A program made the translations under genes and the position numbers. Below the pieces are notes generated by a model. It did no database searches. It worked only from the letters and a program-made list of their open reading frames with translations, and was not told the origin of the DNA. Shown here in pieces: positions 24,563-32,929 of a stretch of DNA of 64,000 bases. Each line of letters begins with the position of its first letter. The stretch's first letter is position 1. The stretch is from an uncultured Jannaschia sp. (GTDB lineage Bacteria > Pseudomonadota > Alphaproteobacteria > Rhodobacterales > Rhodobacteraceae): assembly GCF_947503795.1 (NCBI RefSeq), contig NZ_CANNEZ010000001.1, positions 301,001 to 365,000 on the forward strand. Reading direction: 5' to 3'.

Positions 24563-24973
24563 ATGTCACAGTTTAATGCGACCTATCCCGGAATGTTCCA
24601 TGCGTGGTGTTCAGACCGGAGCCTGCACGCCGTGAAATACATCATCGACGCCGAGGACGAACTCGTCGCGCTCGATCTCATCGATCTCTTGGGACGGACG
24701 GACGACCAATCCGAAGTCATACAATTGAAGACGCTCTCGACGCTCGAGCCGCTGCGGCCCGCGTGGTCCGGTGGCGTGCTCGTGACGGCGCGGCCGGTGC
24801 GTGATGTGGTGACGTCCGAAGAGGTGAACAACTTCATCGCCTCGGGCGGACGGATCGTGCTTCTGGCCGATATGGACCCGGTTCCGCCGAACCTTTCGCC
24901 GAACTGGATCGTCCTCGACCGGCCCTTCTCGGACGATGCGTTCCTGACCGCACTGATGCGCGCGCAGGTCTGA
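24563..24973 (+). CDS. Degenerate response-regulator receiver-like protein
   Basis: 136 residues from the ATG at 24563; the ATG at 24593 is an alternative. The core begins VKYIIDAEDELVALDLIDLL, close to the IVEDE-x-x-IALDL start of receiver domains. It keeps the RIVLLADMD strand and a final WIVLDRPFSDDAFLTAL helix. The normal phosphorylated Asp position in strand 3 reads VLVTARP and the conserved Lys before PF is Arg, so it probably cannot be phosphorylated. It is divergent from the Crp-like gene and faces phyR. A pseudo-receiver that binds a partner is plausible; target unknown. Confidence 0.65.
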   Translation: MSQFNATYPGMFHAWCSDRSLHAVKYIIDAEDELVALDLIDLLGRTDDQSEVIQLKTLSTLEPLRPAWSGGVLVTARPVRDVVTSEEVNNFIASGGRIVLLADMDPVPPNLSPNWIVLDRPFSDDAFLTALMRAQV

Positions 24974-25003
24974 GCCGATCGGCCCGGACCCGCGCCCGTC
25001 GGC

Positions 25004-25795
25004 TCAGCTGGTGAGGGTTTCGGTGCTCGAGAAGAACATCGCCTGACTGACGGCTGATCGCACCTGTTCCTGCGTATAAGGCTTGGCGATCATGAAGGCC
25101 GGCTCTTTGCGCTCGCCGGAGAGCAGGCGCTCGGGGAAGGCGGTGATGAAGATCACCGGGCATTTACCAAGATCGCTCATGACTTCGTTGACGGCGTCGA
25201 TGCCGCTGGAATTGTCGGCCAGCTGGATGTCGGCGAGGATGAGGTCTGGCATTTCCTTGCCCGCGAGATCGACCGCTTCGCGATGCGTGCGGGCGATACC
25301 GGTGATGCGGTGACCCATTTCGCCGACCAGCGACTCAAGATCCATCGCGATGATCGACTCGTCCTCGATGATCATGACCCGGCCCGAGATGGCGTTCGAC
25401 ATCTCCTGGCGGGCGATGTTCACGAGGTCGCGGGCTTCACCGCCATTGATCTGCATGATCTCGCCCACCTCGTCGAAGCTGAATTCCTCGACGGTGTGCA
25501 GCAAAAGCGCCTCGCGGGTGTTCGGCGTCAGCAGCGACAGGTGGCGCTGGGCCGCGGCCTCCAGCCCCGTCTCCTCGGTATCGACGGGGGCACCCGAACT
25601 GACCCAGATGCCGTGAAACGTGCGGAAGAGCCCGGCCTTCGTGTTGGACGCGCCATCGAGGGTGCTTGGCTCAGTCAGGATCGCCTCGAGCGTGGCGGCG
25701 GCGTAGTTGTCGCCGCTCGTCTGGGCGCCCGTCAGCGCACGCGCGTAGCGTCGCAGATAGGGCAGGGCTTTGCTGATTTCAGTCGTGCTGTCCAT
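25004..25795 (-). CDS. phyR: PhyR general stress response regulator
   Basis: 263 residues from the ATG at 25795. Residues 1-130 form the sigma-like output domain (EcfG mimic) with FSFDEVGEIMQINGGEARDLV. The C-terminal receiver has E144-D145-E146, the phosphoacceptor D189 in LILADIQLADNSSG, and K238 in MIAKPY. When phosphorylated, PhyR binds NepR through the sigma-like domain and frees EcfG. It lies divergent to nepR-ecfG with a shared promoter region, the standard alphaproteobacterial layout. Confidence 0.97.
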   Translation of the reverse strand: MDSTTEISKALPYLRRYARALTGAQTSGDNYAAATLEAILTEPSTLDGASNTKAGLFRTFHGIWVSSGAPVDTEETGLEAAAQRHLSLLTPNTREALLLHTVEEFSFDEVGEIMQINGGEARDLVNIARQEMSNAISGRVMIIEDESIIAMDLESLVGEMGHRITGIARTHREAVDLAGKEMPDLILADIQLADNSSGIDAVNEVMSDLGKCPVIFITAFPERLLSGERKEPAFMIAKPYTQEQVRSAVSQAMFFSSTETLTS

Positions 25796-25841
25796 CGTGT
25801 CCTGTCGCCTTTTTCCCGCCGAGCGAGATTGATTTTTGTTC

Positions 25842-25866
25842 GGAACAAACTCGCATGCGTCGCGTT
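25842..25866 (+). promoter_or_regulatory. EcfG-type promoter for nepR-ecfG
   Basis: GGAAC (25842-25846), a 16-base spacer and CGTT (25863-25866) match the consensus EcfG promoter (GGAAC-N16/17-CGTT) exactly. It is oriented toward nepR at 25914 and implies positive autoregulation of the stress sigma factor. Confidence 0.85.
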
Positions 25867-25873
25867 CAGTTCC
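25848..25873 (-). promoter_or_regulatory. Possible overlapping EcfG-type promoter for phyR
   Basis: On the minus strand GGAAC (25873-25869), a 17-base spacer and AGTT (25851-25848) form a near-consensus EcfG promoter directed at phyR. It overlaps the plus-strand promoter almost completely. The -10 first base differs from consensus, so it is weaker evidence than the nepR promoter. Confidence 0.5.
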
Positions 25874-25913
25874 AGCCCCAGAAAAAAAACCACAGTGGGC
25901 AGATGGGATACGG

Positions 25914-26087
25914 ATGACCGACGAGAAAGACAAAGAAGCGAGCGTCGACGACCTTATCGACCAGAACCTCAAGCGCGTCTACAACTCGGTCCTGTCCGAA
26001 GAGGTCCCGGACCGGTTCGCCAAGCTCCTCAGTCAGTTGCAGGCCGGCGAAGCCGCCTCGCCGCGCAAGGAAGGGGACAACTCGTGA
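25914..26087 (+). CDS. nepR: NepR anti-sigma factor
   Basis: 57 residues from the ATG at 25914. The core DDLIDQNLKRVYNSVLSEEVPDRF contains the two NepR helices and the conserved ENLKRVYxxxLxExVPDRFxxLL pattern. NepR holds EcfG inactive until phosphorylated PhyR captures it. It overlaps the ecfG GTG start by 4 bases, so the sigma and anti-sigma are translationally coupled. The EcfG promoter lies about 48 bases upstream of the start. Confidence 0.95.
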   Translation: MTDEKDKEASVDDLIDQNLKRVYNSVLSEEVPDRFAKLLSQLQAGEAASPRKEGDNS

Positions 26088-26641
26088 GTCATCCCGATCC
26101 GCGCGAGGAGTTGGTCGAACACCTCCCCGCGATGCGGGCCTTTGCCGTTTCGCTGACCCGCAATGCGGCGTTGGCCGACGACATGGTTCAGGACTCGCTG
26201 GTCAAGGCCTGGTCCAACCTCGACAAGTTTCAGCCCGGCACGAACATGCGCGCGTGGCTCTTCACGATACTCCGGAACACGTATTATTCGAACCGGCGCA
26301 AGGCCAAGCGCGAGGTGCCCGACACGGACGGCGCGATCACCGCCAGCCTGTCACGGAAGCCCGATCATGACGGCCGCCTCAACATGATGGATTTCGAGAT
26401 CGCCTTCGCCAAGCTTCCCGAAGAGCAGCGCGAGGCGCTGGTCCTCGTCGGCGCCTCCGGCTTTGCCTACGAAGAGGCGGCGGTCACCTGCGGCGTCGCC
26501 GTCGGCACAATCAAGAGCCGGGTGAACCGCGGCCGCGCCAAGCTCGTCGAGTTGATGGGCATGAGCGACGACGAGGCTTTCGAACTGACCGACAGTGCCA
26601 CCATGGCGGTCGTCGCATCGGCGCATAACGGCAATATGTGA
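26084..26641 (+). CDS. ecfG: EcfG-family RNA polymerase sigma factor
   Basis: 185 residues from the GTG at 26084, which has a strong ribosome-binding site (AAGGGGA) and overlaps the nepR stop. Region 2 reads LTRNAALADDMVQDSLVKAWSNLDKF with NMRAWLFTILRNTYY. Region 4 contains LPEEQREALVLVGASGFAYEEAA and the HTH VGTIKSRVNRGR. It directs transcription of the general stress regulon from GGAAC-N16/17-CGTT promoters. A C-terminal extension after region 4 is short. Part of the phyR/nepR/ecfG/kinase locus. Confidence 0.95.
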   Translation: MSHPDPREELVEHLPAMRAFAVSLTRNAALADDMVQDSLVKAWSNLDKFQPGTNMRAWLFTILRNTYYSNRRKAKREVPDTDGAITASLSRKPDHDGRLNMMDFEIAFAKLPEEQREALVLVGASGFAYEEAAVTCGVAVGTIKSRVNRGRAKLVELMGMSDDEAFELTDSATMAVVASAHNGNM

Positions 26642-28365
26642 TGACCCCCGGCGGCTTCGGACAGCGCGGGCTGACAACGCGCGTTCTCATACTGCTGTCG
26701 GTTGCCCTGTTTCCGTTCGCCGCGACGTCGGTCTTTCTGACTTATGACAACGCGCGGCAGGCGGAACAGCGTTCGGAGCTGGCGCTTCTGCTCCTCACCG
26801 AGCGGGCGACGAACGACCTGCAGGCCGTCGTTCAGCGTGGCTATGGTGCGGCGCGCGGGTTGGGGCAGGCCATCCTGCTCGCGACCCGGCGGTCCGACGG
26901 TTGCGACGCCGAGCTCGCCGATTTCCAGAGCCGCTTTCAAGTCTATTCCGTCATCTCCTATATCGGCCTCGACGGGCAGGTCGTCTGCGCGTCGAACGGC
27001 GAACGGTTCGATCTGACGGGCACCCCGATGATGGAGGCGTTGACCGAAAATATCTCCGACCCGCGCTCCAGCGTCATGCGCAACCCCTCGGGTCAGGGCA
27101 CCGGACTTCCCGTCATCGTGATCACCGAGCCGGTGCGGGACGTCGACGGCACCCTCCAGGGGTTCCTGTCGCTCTCGGTGCCCGAGGACACGCTCCTGCC
27201 GACGATGGACACACTGGCGCTCGACTCTCCGGTGACGATCGTGACCTTCAATCACCGGGGCCAGATCCTGACCGGCACCAAGGATGACGATGCGGCGCGC
27301 GCCGCCCTGCCGGCCGAGACGTCGCTGATGGATCTGACCGACCGGGGCGCACAGGTTTTCGTGGCCGACGACGCGACCGGCCAGCGTCGCACCTACGGGG
27401 TCGTCCCGCTCCTGCCGGACGTCGCCTTTGCGCTAAGCTCATGGCCCGAGGCGGCGCTCGTCACCTCGGGGCCGCAACGCCTTCTGGCGACGTCGATCCT
27501 GCCGGCGCTGATGTGGCTGGCCAGCCTCTTCGTGGCCTTCGTCGCCCTCGACCGGCTGGTGATCCGCCACATCCGGGGTCTCTCGCGGCAGATGCGGACC
27601 TTTGCGCGCACCCGCCGCCTCGTGGCGCGTCCGGTCATGCGGACCGCGGGGCACGACCTGGCCGCCATCGAGCGGGAGTTTCGCGACATGGCGCAGTCGA
27701 TCCTCCAGGACGAGGCCCGGCTCGAGGACAACCTGCGCGAGAAGAACATCCTCCTCAAGGAGGTGCATCACCGGGTGAAGAACAATCTCCAGCTCATCAC
27801 GTCGATCATGAACATGCAGATGCGCAAGGCGACCGACGACGAGGCCCGCAGCATGCTGCGCCGACTGCAGGAGCGGGTGCTGACGCTGGCATCGGTGCAT
27901 CGCGTCCTCTACCGCTCCGAGGACATGAACCGGATCGACGCGGGCCAGCTGATCCGCGACCTTGCCGAACAGCTGGTTGCGATGTCGCCCCGCAGCAGCG
28001 AGATCCGCCTTCGGGTCGAGACCACTCCGATCGAGCTCTTTCCGGATCAGGCCGTCCCGCTCAGCATGCTCTGCAGCGAGGCGATGACCAACGCGATCCG
28101 CTATGCGGGCCCGGATGCGGATGGCACGACTCAGATCCACCTGGCGCTGGTCCGCGGCGGGAACGGGGAGGGACAGCTCACCATCACGAGCACGCTGGGC
28201 GCAGCACCGGTGCCCGACAATGAAAACGGGCTGGGCGCGCAGCTGATCCGGGCGTTCGAGAGCCAGCTGTCCGGAACGCTCCGGATGGGGACCGAGGAGG
28301 ATCGTTACGCGGTGCGGCTGACCTTCCCGGTCGCCACGCAGCAGGCCGCGACGCAGGATTACTGA
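26641..28365 (+). CDS. Membrane sensor histidine kinase (HisKA_2/HWE type), PhyK-like
   Basis: 574 residues from the ATG at 26641, overlapping the ecfG stop by 1 base; a GTG at 26638 is the alternative start. Helix 1 is at about 14-36 and helix 2 at about 286-308, enclosing a periplasmic or extracytoplasmic sensor of about 250 residues with a PAS/CHASE-like pattern. The phosphoacceptor box LLKEVHHRVKNNLQLI lies at about residues 370-386. The ATPase domain has CSEAMTNAIRYA (N-box) and ENGLGAQLI. Location in the GSR operon argues that it phosphorylates PhyR in response to stress. Confidence 0.9.
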   Translation: MTPGGFGQRGLTTRVLILLSVALFPFAATSVFLTYDNARQAEQRSELALLLLTERATNDLQAVVQRGYGAARGLGQAILLATRRSDGCDAELADFQSRFQVYSVISYIGLDGQVVCASNGERFDLTGTPMMEALTENISDPRSSVMRNPSGQGTGLPVIVITEPVRDVDGTLQGFLSLSVPEDTLLPTMDTLALDSPVTIVTFNHRGQILTGTKDDDAARAALPAETSLMDLTDRGAQVFVADDATGQRRTYGVVPLLPDVAFALSSWPEAALVTSGPQRLLATSILPALMWLASLFVAFVALDRLVIRHIRGLSRQMRTFARTRRLVARPVMRTAGHDLAAIEREFRDMAQSILQDEARLEDNLREKNILLKEVHHRVKNNLQLITSIMNMQMRKATDDEARSMLRRLQERVLTLASVHRVLYRSEDMNRIDAGQLIRDLAEQLVAMSPRSSEIRLRVETTPIELFPDQAVPLSMLCSEAMTNAIRYAGPDADGTTQIHLALVRGGNGEGQLTITSTLGAAPVPDNENGLGAQLIRAFESQLSGTLRMGTEEDRYAVRLTFPVATQQAATQDY

Positions 28366-28366
28366 C

Positions 28367-29947
28367 ATGTTCGAGCGCAGCCCCCCCACGCCGCCGCCGC
28401 ATGTGTCCGGCCCTGACGATCTCGACATCCTGCTGACCGCGGCCGAGGCCTATCCCGCCTTCGAGCGTGCCGTGCTCGCCGCCGAGCACGAGATCGTCGC
28501 GGGCTTCCGCATCTTCGACTTCTCGACAAAGCTGCGGACCCCCGAGGCGTTGAAGATCGGGACGGACTGGTTCGACCTGATGCTGCACACCATCCGACGG
28601 GGGGTATCGGTCCGCATGGTGCTGTCGGATTTCGACCCCGTCGTCGGGACCGAGCTGCATGGCGGCACATGGCGCAGCATGGCGATGGCGACCGCGCTGA
28701 ACGAGCTTGCGGGCGAGGCGGGGCGGCTTCAGATCATGGCCTCGCTCCACCCGGCTTCGGTCGGGGCGGTCGCCAAGGTCGCCCTCCTGCCGCAGGTGCG
28801 GTCGCTTCTCGACGGTCGGCTTCGCCGCACGACGAAGCGCGGGGACCGCGCGCTGTCGCGCTTCCTTGCCCGTCATCCGCGCTTCGCGGCGTTGACCGCC
28901 CGGACCGGGGGGCGGCTCCGGCCCCGGATCTGGCCGCTGCCGTCGCTCTGGCCCGTCACCCATCACCAGAAGGTTGCGGTGATCGACGAGGCGGTGACCT
29001 ATATCGGCGGGCTCGACCTCAACGAGCGGCGCTGGGACACGCTGCGCCATGAAGGTCCGTCGGACGAGACATGGCACGACGTGCAGCTTCTGGTCCGGGA
29101 CGCGGACGTGGCGGCGGCGATAAAGACCCATCTCGAGGAATTCGTCGAGGGCATCGAGGGGGCGGCCACGCCTTCGGACCTGGGCGGCGTCATCCTTCGG
29201 ACACTCTCGGCCAAGACAGAGGGGCGCCCGTCGCTTTTCGCCCCGCGCCCGGTCCTGGCCGAGATCGAGGCCGCGCTTCTGGACGAGATCGCGCATGCCG
29301 AGCGCTTCATCTATATCGAAACGCAGTTCCTGCGGGACCGGCGGATCGCGCGCGCGCTGGCCCGGCGGGCGCGCGAACAGCCGTCGCTCCAATTGATGGT
29401 CGTGCTGCCCGGCGCGCCCGAGGACGTCGCCTATATGGGGGCCACGCGCAGCGATGCGCGGTTCGGGGAATACCTGCAGTTCTCCTGCATCCGGAAGCTC
29501 CGGCGCGCGTTTCGCGGGCGTATCTTCGTCGGGTCCCCGGTCCAGCCGCGCACCGCGCAGGGGACCGGCCGGGACACGCTCCACGGCGCACCGCTGGTCT
29601 ATGTCCATGCGAAGGTCTGCGTCATCGACGACGGGTTCGCCATGGTGGGGAGCGCGAACCTCAACGGGCGCAGCCTGCGCTGGGACACCGAACTGGCCTT
29701 GCCGATCCGGGATCGGGCGATCGCGACCCACCTGCGCGAGCGATGCCTGCGGCACTGGTGCGGCGATATGGAGGAGGTGGACGCGCTCTTGTCGCCCGAA
29801 ACCGCTGTCCCGGCGTGGCAGCGGCTGGCGCTGGAAAACGCGCGCCGCAAGCCCGAGACGCGCCAAGGCTTCCTCGTGCCTTACCTGACCGGGCCCGCTA
29901 GGCGGTTCGGGCGAAGCCTGCCCGCGATGCCCGAAGAGATCGTCTGA
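28367..29947 (+). CDS. Phospholipase D / cardiolipin-synthase-like protein
   Basis: 526 residues, 1 base after the kinase stop, so likely last in the GSR operon. Two HKD motifs are present: H200-x-K202 in THHQKVAVID, followed by GGLDL, and HAKVCVIDDGFAMVGSANLN near residue 415-433. There is no N-terminal membrane helix, unlike bacterial Cls enzymes, and the inter-HKD distance is typical of the PLD family. It may hydrolyse or transphosphatidylate phospholipids during stress. The substrate is not shown by the sequence. A G-rich, hairpin-prone stretch follows the stop. Confidence 0.85.
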   Translation: MFERSPPTPPPHVSGPDDLDILLTAAEAYPAFERAVLAAEHEIVAGFRIFDFSTKLRTPEALKIGTDWFDLMLHTIRRGVSVRMVLSDFDPVVGTELHGGTWRSMAMATALNELAGEAGRLQIMASLHPASVGAVAKVALLPQVRSLLDGRLRRTTKRGDRALSRFLARHPRFAALTARTGGRLRPRIWPLPSLWPVTHHQKVAVIDEAVTYIGGLDLNERRWDTLRHEGPSDETWHDVQLLVRDADVAAAIKTHLEEFVEGIEGAATPSDLGGVILRTLSAKTEGRPSLFAPRPVLAEIEAALLDEIAHAERFIYIETQFLRDRRIARALARRAREQPSLQLMVVLPGAPEDVAYMGATRSDARFGEYLQFSCIRKLRRAFRGRIFVGSPVQPRTAQGTGRDTLHGAPLVYVHAKVCVIDDGFAMVGSANLNGRSLRWDTELALPIRDRAIATHLRERCLRHWCGDMEEVDALLSPETAVPAWQRLALENARRKPETRQGFLVPYLTGPARRFGRSLPAMPEEIV

Positions 29948-30025
29948 AGTTAGGGCCGGGCGGGCCGTGGCCACCGGGCCTGCCGGTTCGACGGCGACTC
30001 CAAACGGCACTCAACGACCCGCGCA

Positions 30026-31381
30026 TCAGGCCGTGTCCCTCTTGTCCTCGACCCGGTCGAGCAGTTGGTTGATGCCGCGCGCGAGCACCGCTGTCGGTGC
30101 GTCCATCCCGAGCACGTCGAGACGCTCGGCGGATCGGCCATTCGCCGCACCGCTGAGCATTCGCTGCATCGTCGCGTCGAAGCGGCCGCGCAGATCCTCG
30201 TTCGCCGCAAGTTCGCGGTCTCGTGCGACCTGGCTGGCGCGCAGCAATTCGAGCGCGCGGCCGACCTTGTCGAGATCCTTCTGGGGGCAATGCGGGATCG
30301 GCGCGTCCGTCGCCCCAAGCGACAGGTGGCAGATGCTGCGCACGATCTTCTGGAGCGATTGGTCCGTGGACCGCACCGAGATGATCGCGACCCCGCCGAA
30401 GAGCAGCGCCATGCCCGAGAGCAGCAGCGCCTTCGACCGGGCCGACGCCATCGCGGCGGCGGCATCCTGCCGGATGAGCTGTCCGAGATGGTCGAGATAT
30501 GCGCGGCGCGCGGTCCCGAGCATCCCTATCCTCGTGTCGACATCCGCGAACCAGGTCGGGACGCCGACCCCTTCGGCGCGCTCAGAGGGGTCCGCCACCC
30601 AGGTGTCGAGGCCGCTCGGCGCCGCAGCAGATCCAAGCTGTGTCCAGGCGCCGAATGTCAGCTCGATCTCACCGAGTCCGCGTCCCGCCACTTGGCGAAA
30701 CCCCGCAAGCAGGCCGTCGAACCGTCCCCGCGCGGCAGCCATGTCTGCGATCTGGTTCTGATCGGGCCGACCTGCGGCCATCGCACTGGCGCGTGCGATG
30801 ACGCCTCGGTCCCGCCATTCCCCGAGCGCGTTCATCGCCCGCGAGAGGTTGATGCTGGCATGAAGGCGCTGTGCGAGGGCGGCGCTGCGCGACCGGTCCG
30901 TGGCGCTGGTCATCGCTGCGAGGACGGCGGCATTGTCGCGCGCCATGACCTCATAGAGCGCTGCGAGATCGGTCGTCCCGCCATCGATGCGGTTCCGAAG
31001 ACTTCCCTGCGCTTGGCGCCAAGAGCCAAGCGAGACGGTCGCGAGCCCGGCCTGCGCCAGCAGGCGGCCATCGGCGGTGCGCATCTCGGCGTCGCGAAAG
31101 GCGCGGTCGGTGGCGACGCGCGCCTGTCCGACGGCATCCGCCCAGTCGGCGCCACCGAAGGCGAGCCACGCCGTCGAGGCCCCGCGTTCCAGCAGCATCG
31201 CCCGCGAGACGCGCGACAGCGCATCGTCCAGCGCGATGATCCCGGCCTCGGCACCATGGGCGCGGGAATCGCGGATATCGCCCAGGATGACCGAGCCGGC
31301 AAAGAGCAACGCGGTCGCGAAGCCCGACAGAAACACGAGGATCATCGACTGCCGGACGGTGAGGGATCGGATTAGGCGCAT
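30026..31381 (-). CDS. NIT-type sensor protein with HAMP, no output domain
   Basis: 451 residues. Helix 1 is at about 12-34 and helix 2 near 330-350. The periplasmic part has SRVSRAMLLERGASTAWLAFGG, a nitrate/nitrite-sensing (NIT) domain-like start in which LxxERG is characteristic. After helix 2 a HAMP-like segment (RSTDQSLQKIVRSICHLSLGAT) and two coiled helices follow, and the protein ends without a methyl-accepting, kinase or cyclase domain. It may be a sensor that signals through a separate partner. It is divergent from the ATP-grasp gene cluster. Confidence 0.75.
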   Translation of the reverse strand: MRLIRSLTVRQSMILVFLSGFATALLFAGSVILGDIRDSRAHGAEAGIIALDDALSRVSRAMLLERGASTAWLAFGGADWADAVGQARVATDRAFRDAEMRTADGRLLAQAGLATVSLGSWRQAQGSLRNRIDGGTTDLAALYEVMARDNAAVLAAMTSATDRSRSAALAQRLHASINLSRAMNALGEWRDRGVIARASAMAAGRPDQNQIADMAAARGRFDGLLAGFRQVAGRGLGEIELTFGAWTQLGSAAAPSGLDTWVADPSERAEGVGVPTWFADVDTRIGMLGTARRAYLDHLGQLIRQDAAAAMASARSKALLLSGMALLFGGVAIISVRSTDQSLQKIVRSICHLSLGATDAPIPHCPQKDLDKVGRALELLRASQVARDRELAANEDLRGRFDATMQRMLSGAANGRSAERLDVLGMDAPTAVLARGINQLLDRVEDKRDTA

Positions 31382-31501
31382 GCACGGCTCCTGGGCATTT
31401 CGGGTCCGAGATTAGGCGCGGAAAGGTTGCCGTCCGGTTACGATCCGTGCCCCGTCCCCGACCGCGTTGCGCTCCGCGGCGAAAGCGACCATCGTCGCGA
31501 G

Positions 31502-32929
31502 ATGAACTCAGCGCCCAATTTCGACGAGATGACCGACCCCGACGGATCGGTCCGCGACGCCTATGCCGCCTTCGAGCGCTGGTTTTCGGAGGAGGAGACC
31601 GGCGACCTGCGCCAGAAGGCGCGCGAGGCCGAGGAGATCTTCCGGCTGACCGGCATCACCTTCAACGTCTACGGCGAGGCCGAGGCGGGCGAACGGCTGA
31701 TCCCCTTCGACATCGTGCCGCGCATCATCGCCGCGCGTGAATGGAAGAAGCTGTCGCGCGGGATCGAGCAGCGCGTGCGCGCGCTCAATGCCTTCCTCTA
31801 CGACATCCACCACCGCCAGGAGATCGTCCGTGCCGGGCGGTTGCCCTACGAGATGCTGGCCCGCAACGAGGCCTACCTGCCGCAGATGATCGGGGTCGAG
31901 CCGCCGGGCGGGGTCTACACCCATATCGTGGGCATCGACCTCGTGCGGACGGGGCCGGACGAATTCTACGTCCTCGAGGACAATGCCCGCACGCCCTCGG
32001 GCGTCAGCTACATGCTGGAAAACCGCGAAACGATGCTGGGCATGTTCCCCGAGCTCTTTACGCAGAACCGCGTCCAGCGCGTGTCCTCCTACCCGCAGAA
32101 CCTCCATGCCAGCCTCGCGGCTTGCGCGCCCCCGGCCTGCGATGGCGACCCGGTCGTCGCCGTCCTGACGCCCGGCATCCATAACTCCGCCTATTACGAG
32201 CACAGCTTTCTCGCCGACGAGATGGGCGTGGAGCTGGTCGAGGGTCACGACCTGCGCGTCGTGGACGGCCGCGTCGCGATGCGCACGACCCGCGGCTACA
32301 AGCCCATCGACGTGCTCTACCGGCGGGTGGACGACGAATATATCGACCCTCTGAACTTCAGCCCGGATTCCGTGCTGGGCGTGCCGGGCATCTTCGACGT
32401 CTACCGCGCCGGCGCCATCACCATCGCCAATGCGCCGGGCACAGGCGTGGCCGACGACAAGGCGATCTACAGCTACATGCCTGAGATCGTGGAGTTCTAC
32501 ACCGGCGAAAAGCCCCTTCTGGAGAACGTGCCGACCTGGCGATGTTCGGATCCGGACAGCCTTGGTCACGTGCTCGACAATCTCGAGGACCTCGTCGTCA
32601 AGGAGGTGCACGGCTCGGGCGGCTACGGGATGCTGATCGGTCCGACTGCATCGAAGAAGGACATCCGGGCGTTCCGCAAGAAGCTCGAGGCGCGACCCTC
32701 GAACTACATCGCGCAGCCGACGCTGTCGCTGTCGACGGTTCCGATCTTCGCCAAGGAGGGGCTGGCGCCGCGGCACGTGGACCTGCGGCCGTTCGTTCTC
32801 GTCTCGCCCGACCGGATCGACATCACGCCCGGTGGACTGACGCGCGTGGCGCTCAAGAAGGGATCGCTCGTCGTGAACTCGTCCCAGGGCGGCGGCACCA
32901 AGGACACCTGGGTGCTGGAGGACGAATGA
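31502..32929 (+). CDS. Circularly permuted ATP-grasp protein (COG2308)
   Basis: 475 residues from the ATG at 31502. The characteristic EDNARTPSGVSYMLENR and NAPGTGVADDKAIYSYMP segments and KEVHGSGGYGMLIGP (ATP-grasp lid) identify this permuted ATP-grasp family, typically adjacent to alpha-E and transglutaminase genes. Members are predicted carboxylate-amine ligases that form amide bonds on a small molecule or peptide. It overlaps the alpha-E gene start, so it is the first of a four-gene cluster with the Anbu peptidase. Confidence 0.9.
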   Translation: MNSAPNFDEMTDPDGSVRDAYAAFERWFSEEETGDLRQKAREAEEIFRLTGITFNVYGEAEAGERLIPFDIVPRIIAAREWKKLSRGIEQRVRALNAFLYDIHHRQEIVRAGRLPYEMLARNEAYLPQMIGVEPPGGVYTHIVGIDLVRTGPDEFYVLEDNARTPSGVSYMLENRETMLGMFPELFTQNRVQRVSSYPQNLHASLAACAPPACDGDPVVAVLTPGIHNSAYYEHSFLADEMGVELVEGHDLRVVDGRVAMRTTRGYKPIDVLYRRVDDEYIDPLNFSPDSVLGVPGIFDVYRAGAITIANAPGTGVADDKAIYSYMPEIVEFYTGEKPLLENVPTWRCSDPDSLGHVLDNLEDLVVKEVHGSGGYGMLIGPTASKKDIRAFRKKLEARPSNYIAQPTLSLSTVPIFAKEGLAPRHVDLRPFVLVSPDRIDITPGGLTRVALKKGSLVVNSSQGGGTKDTWVLEDE

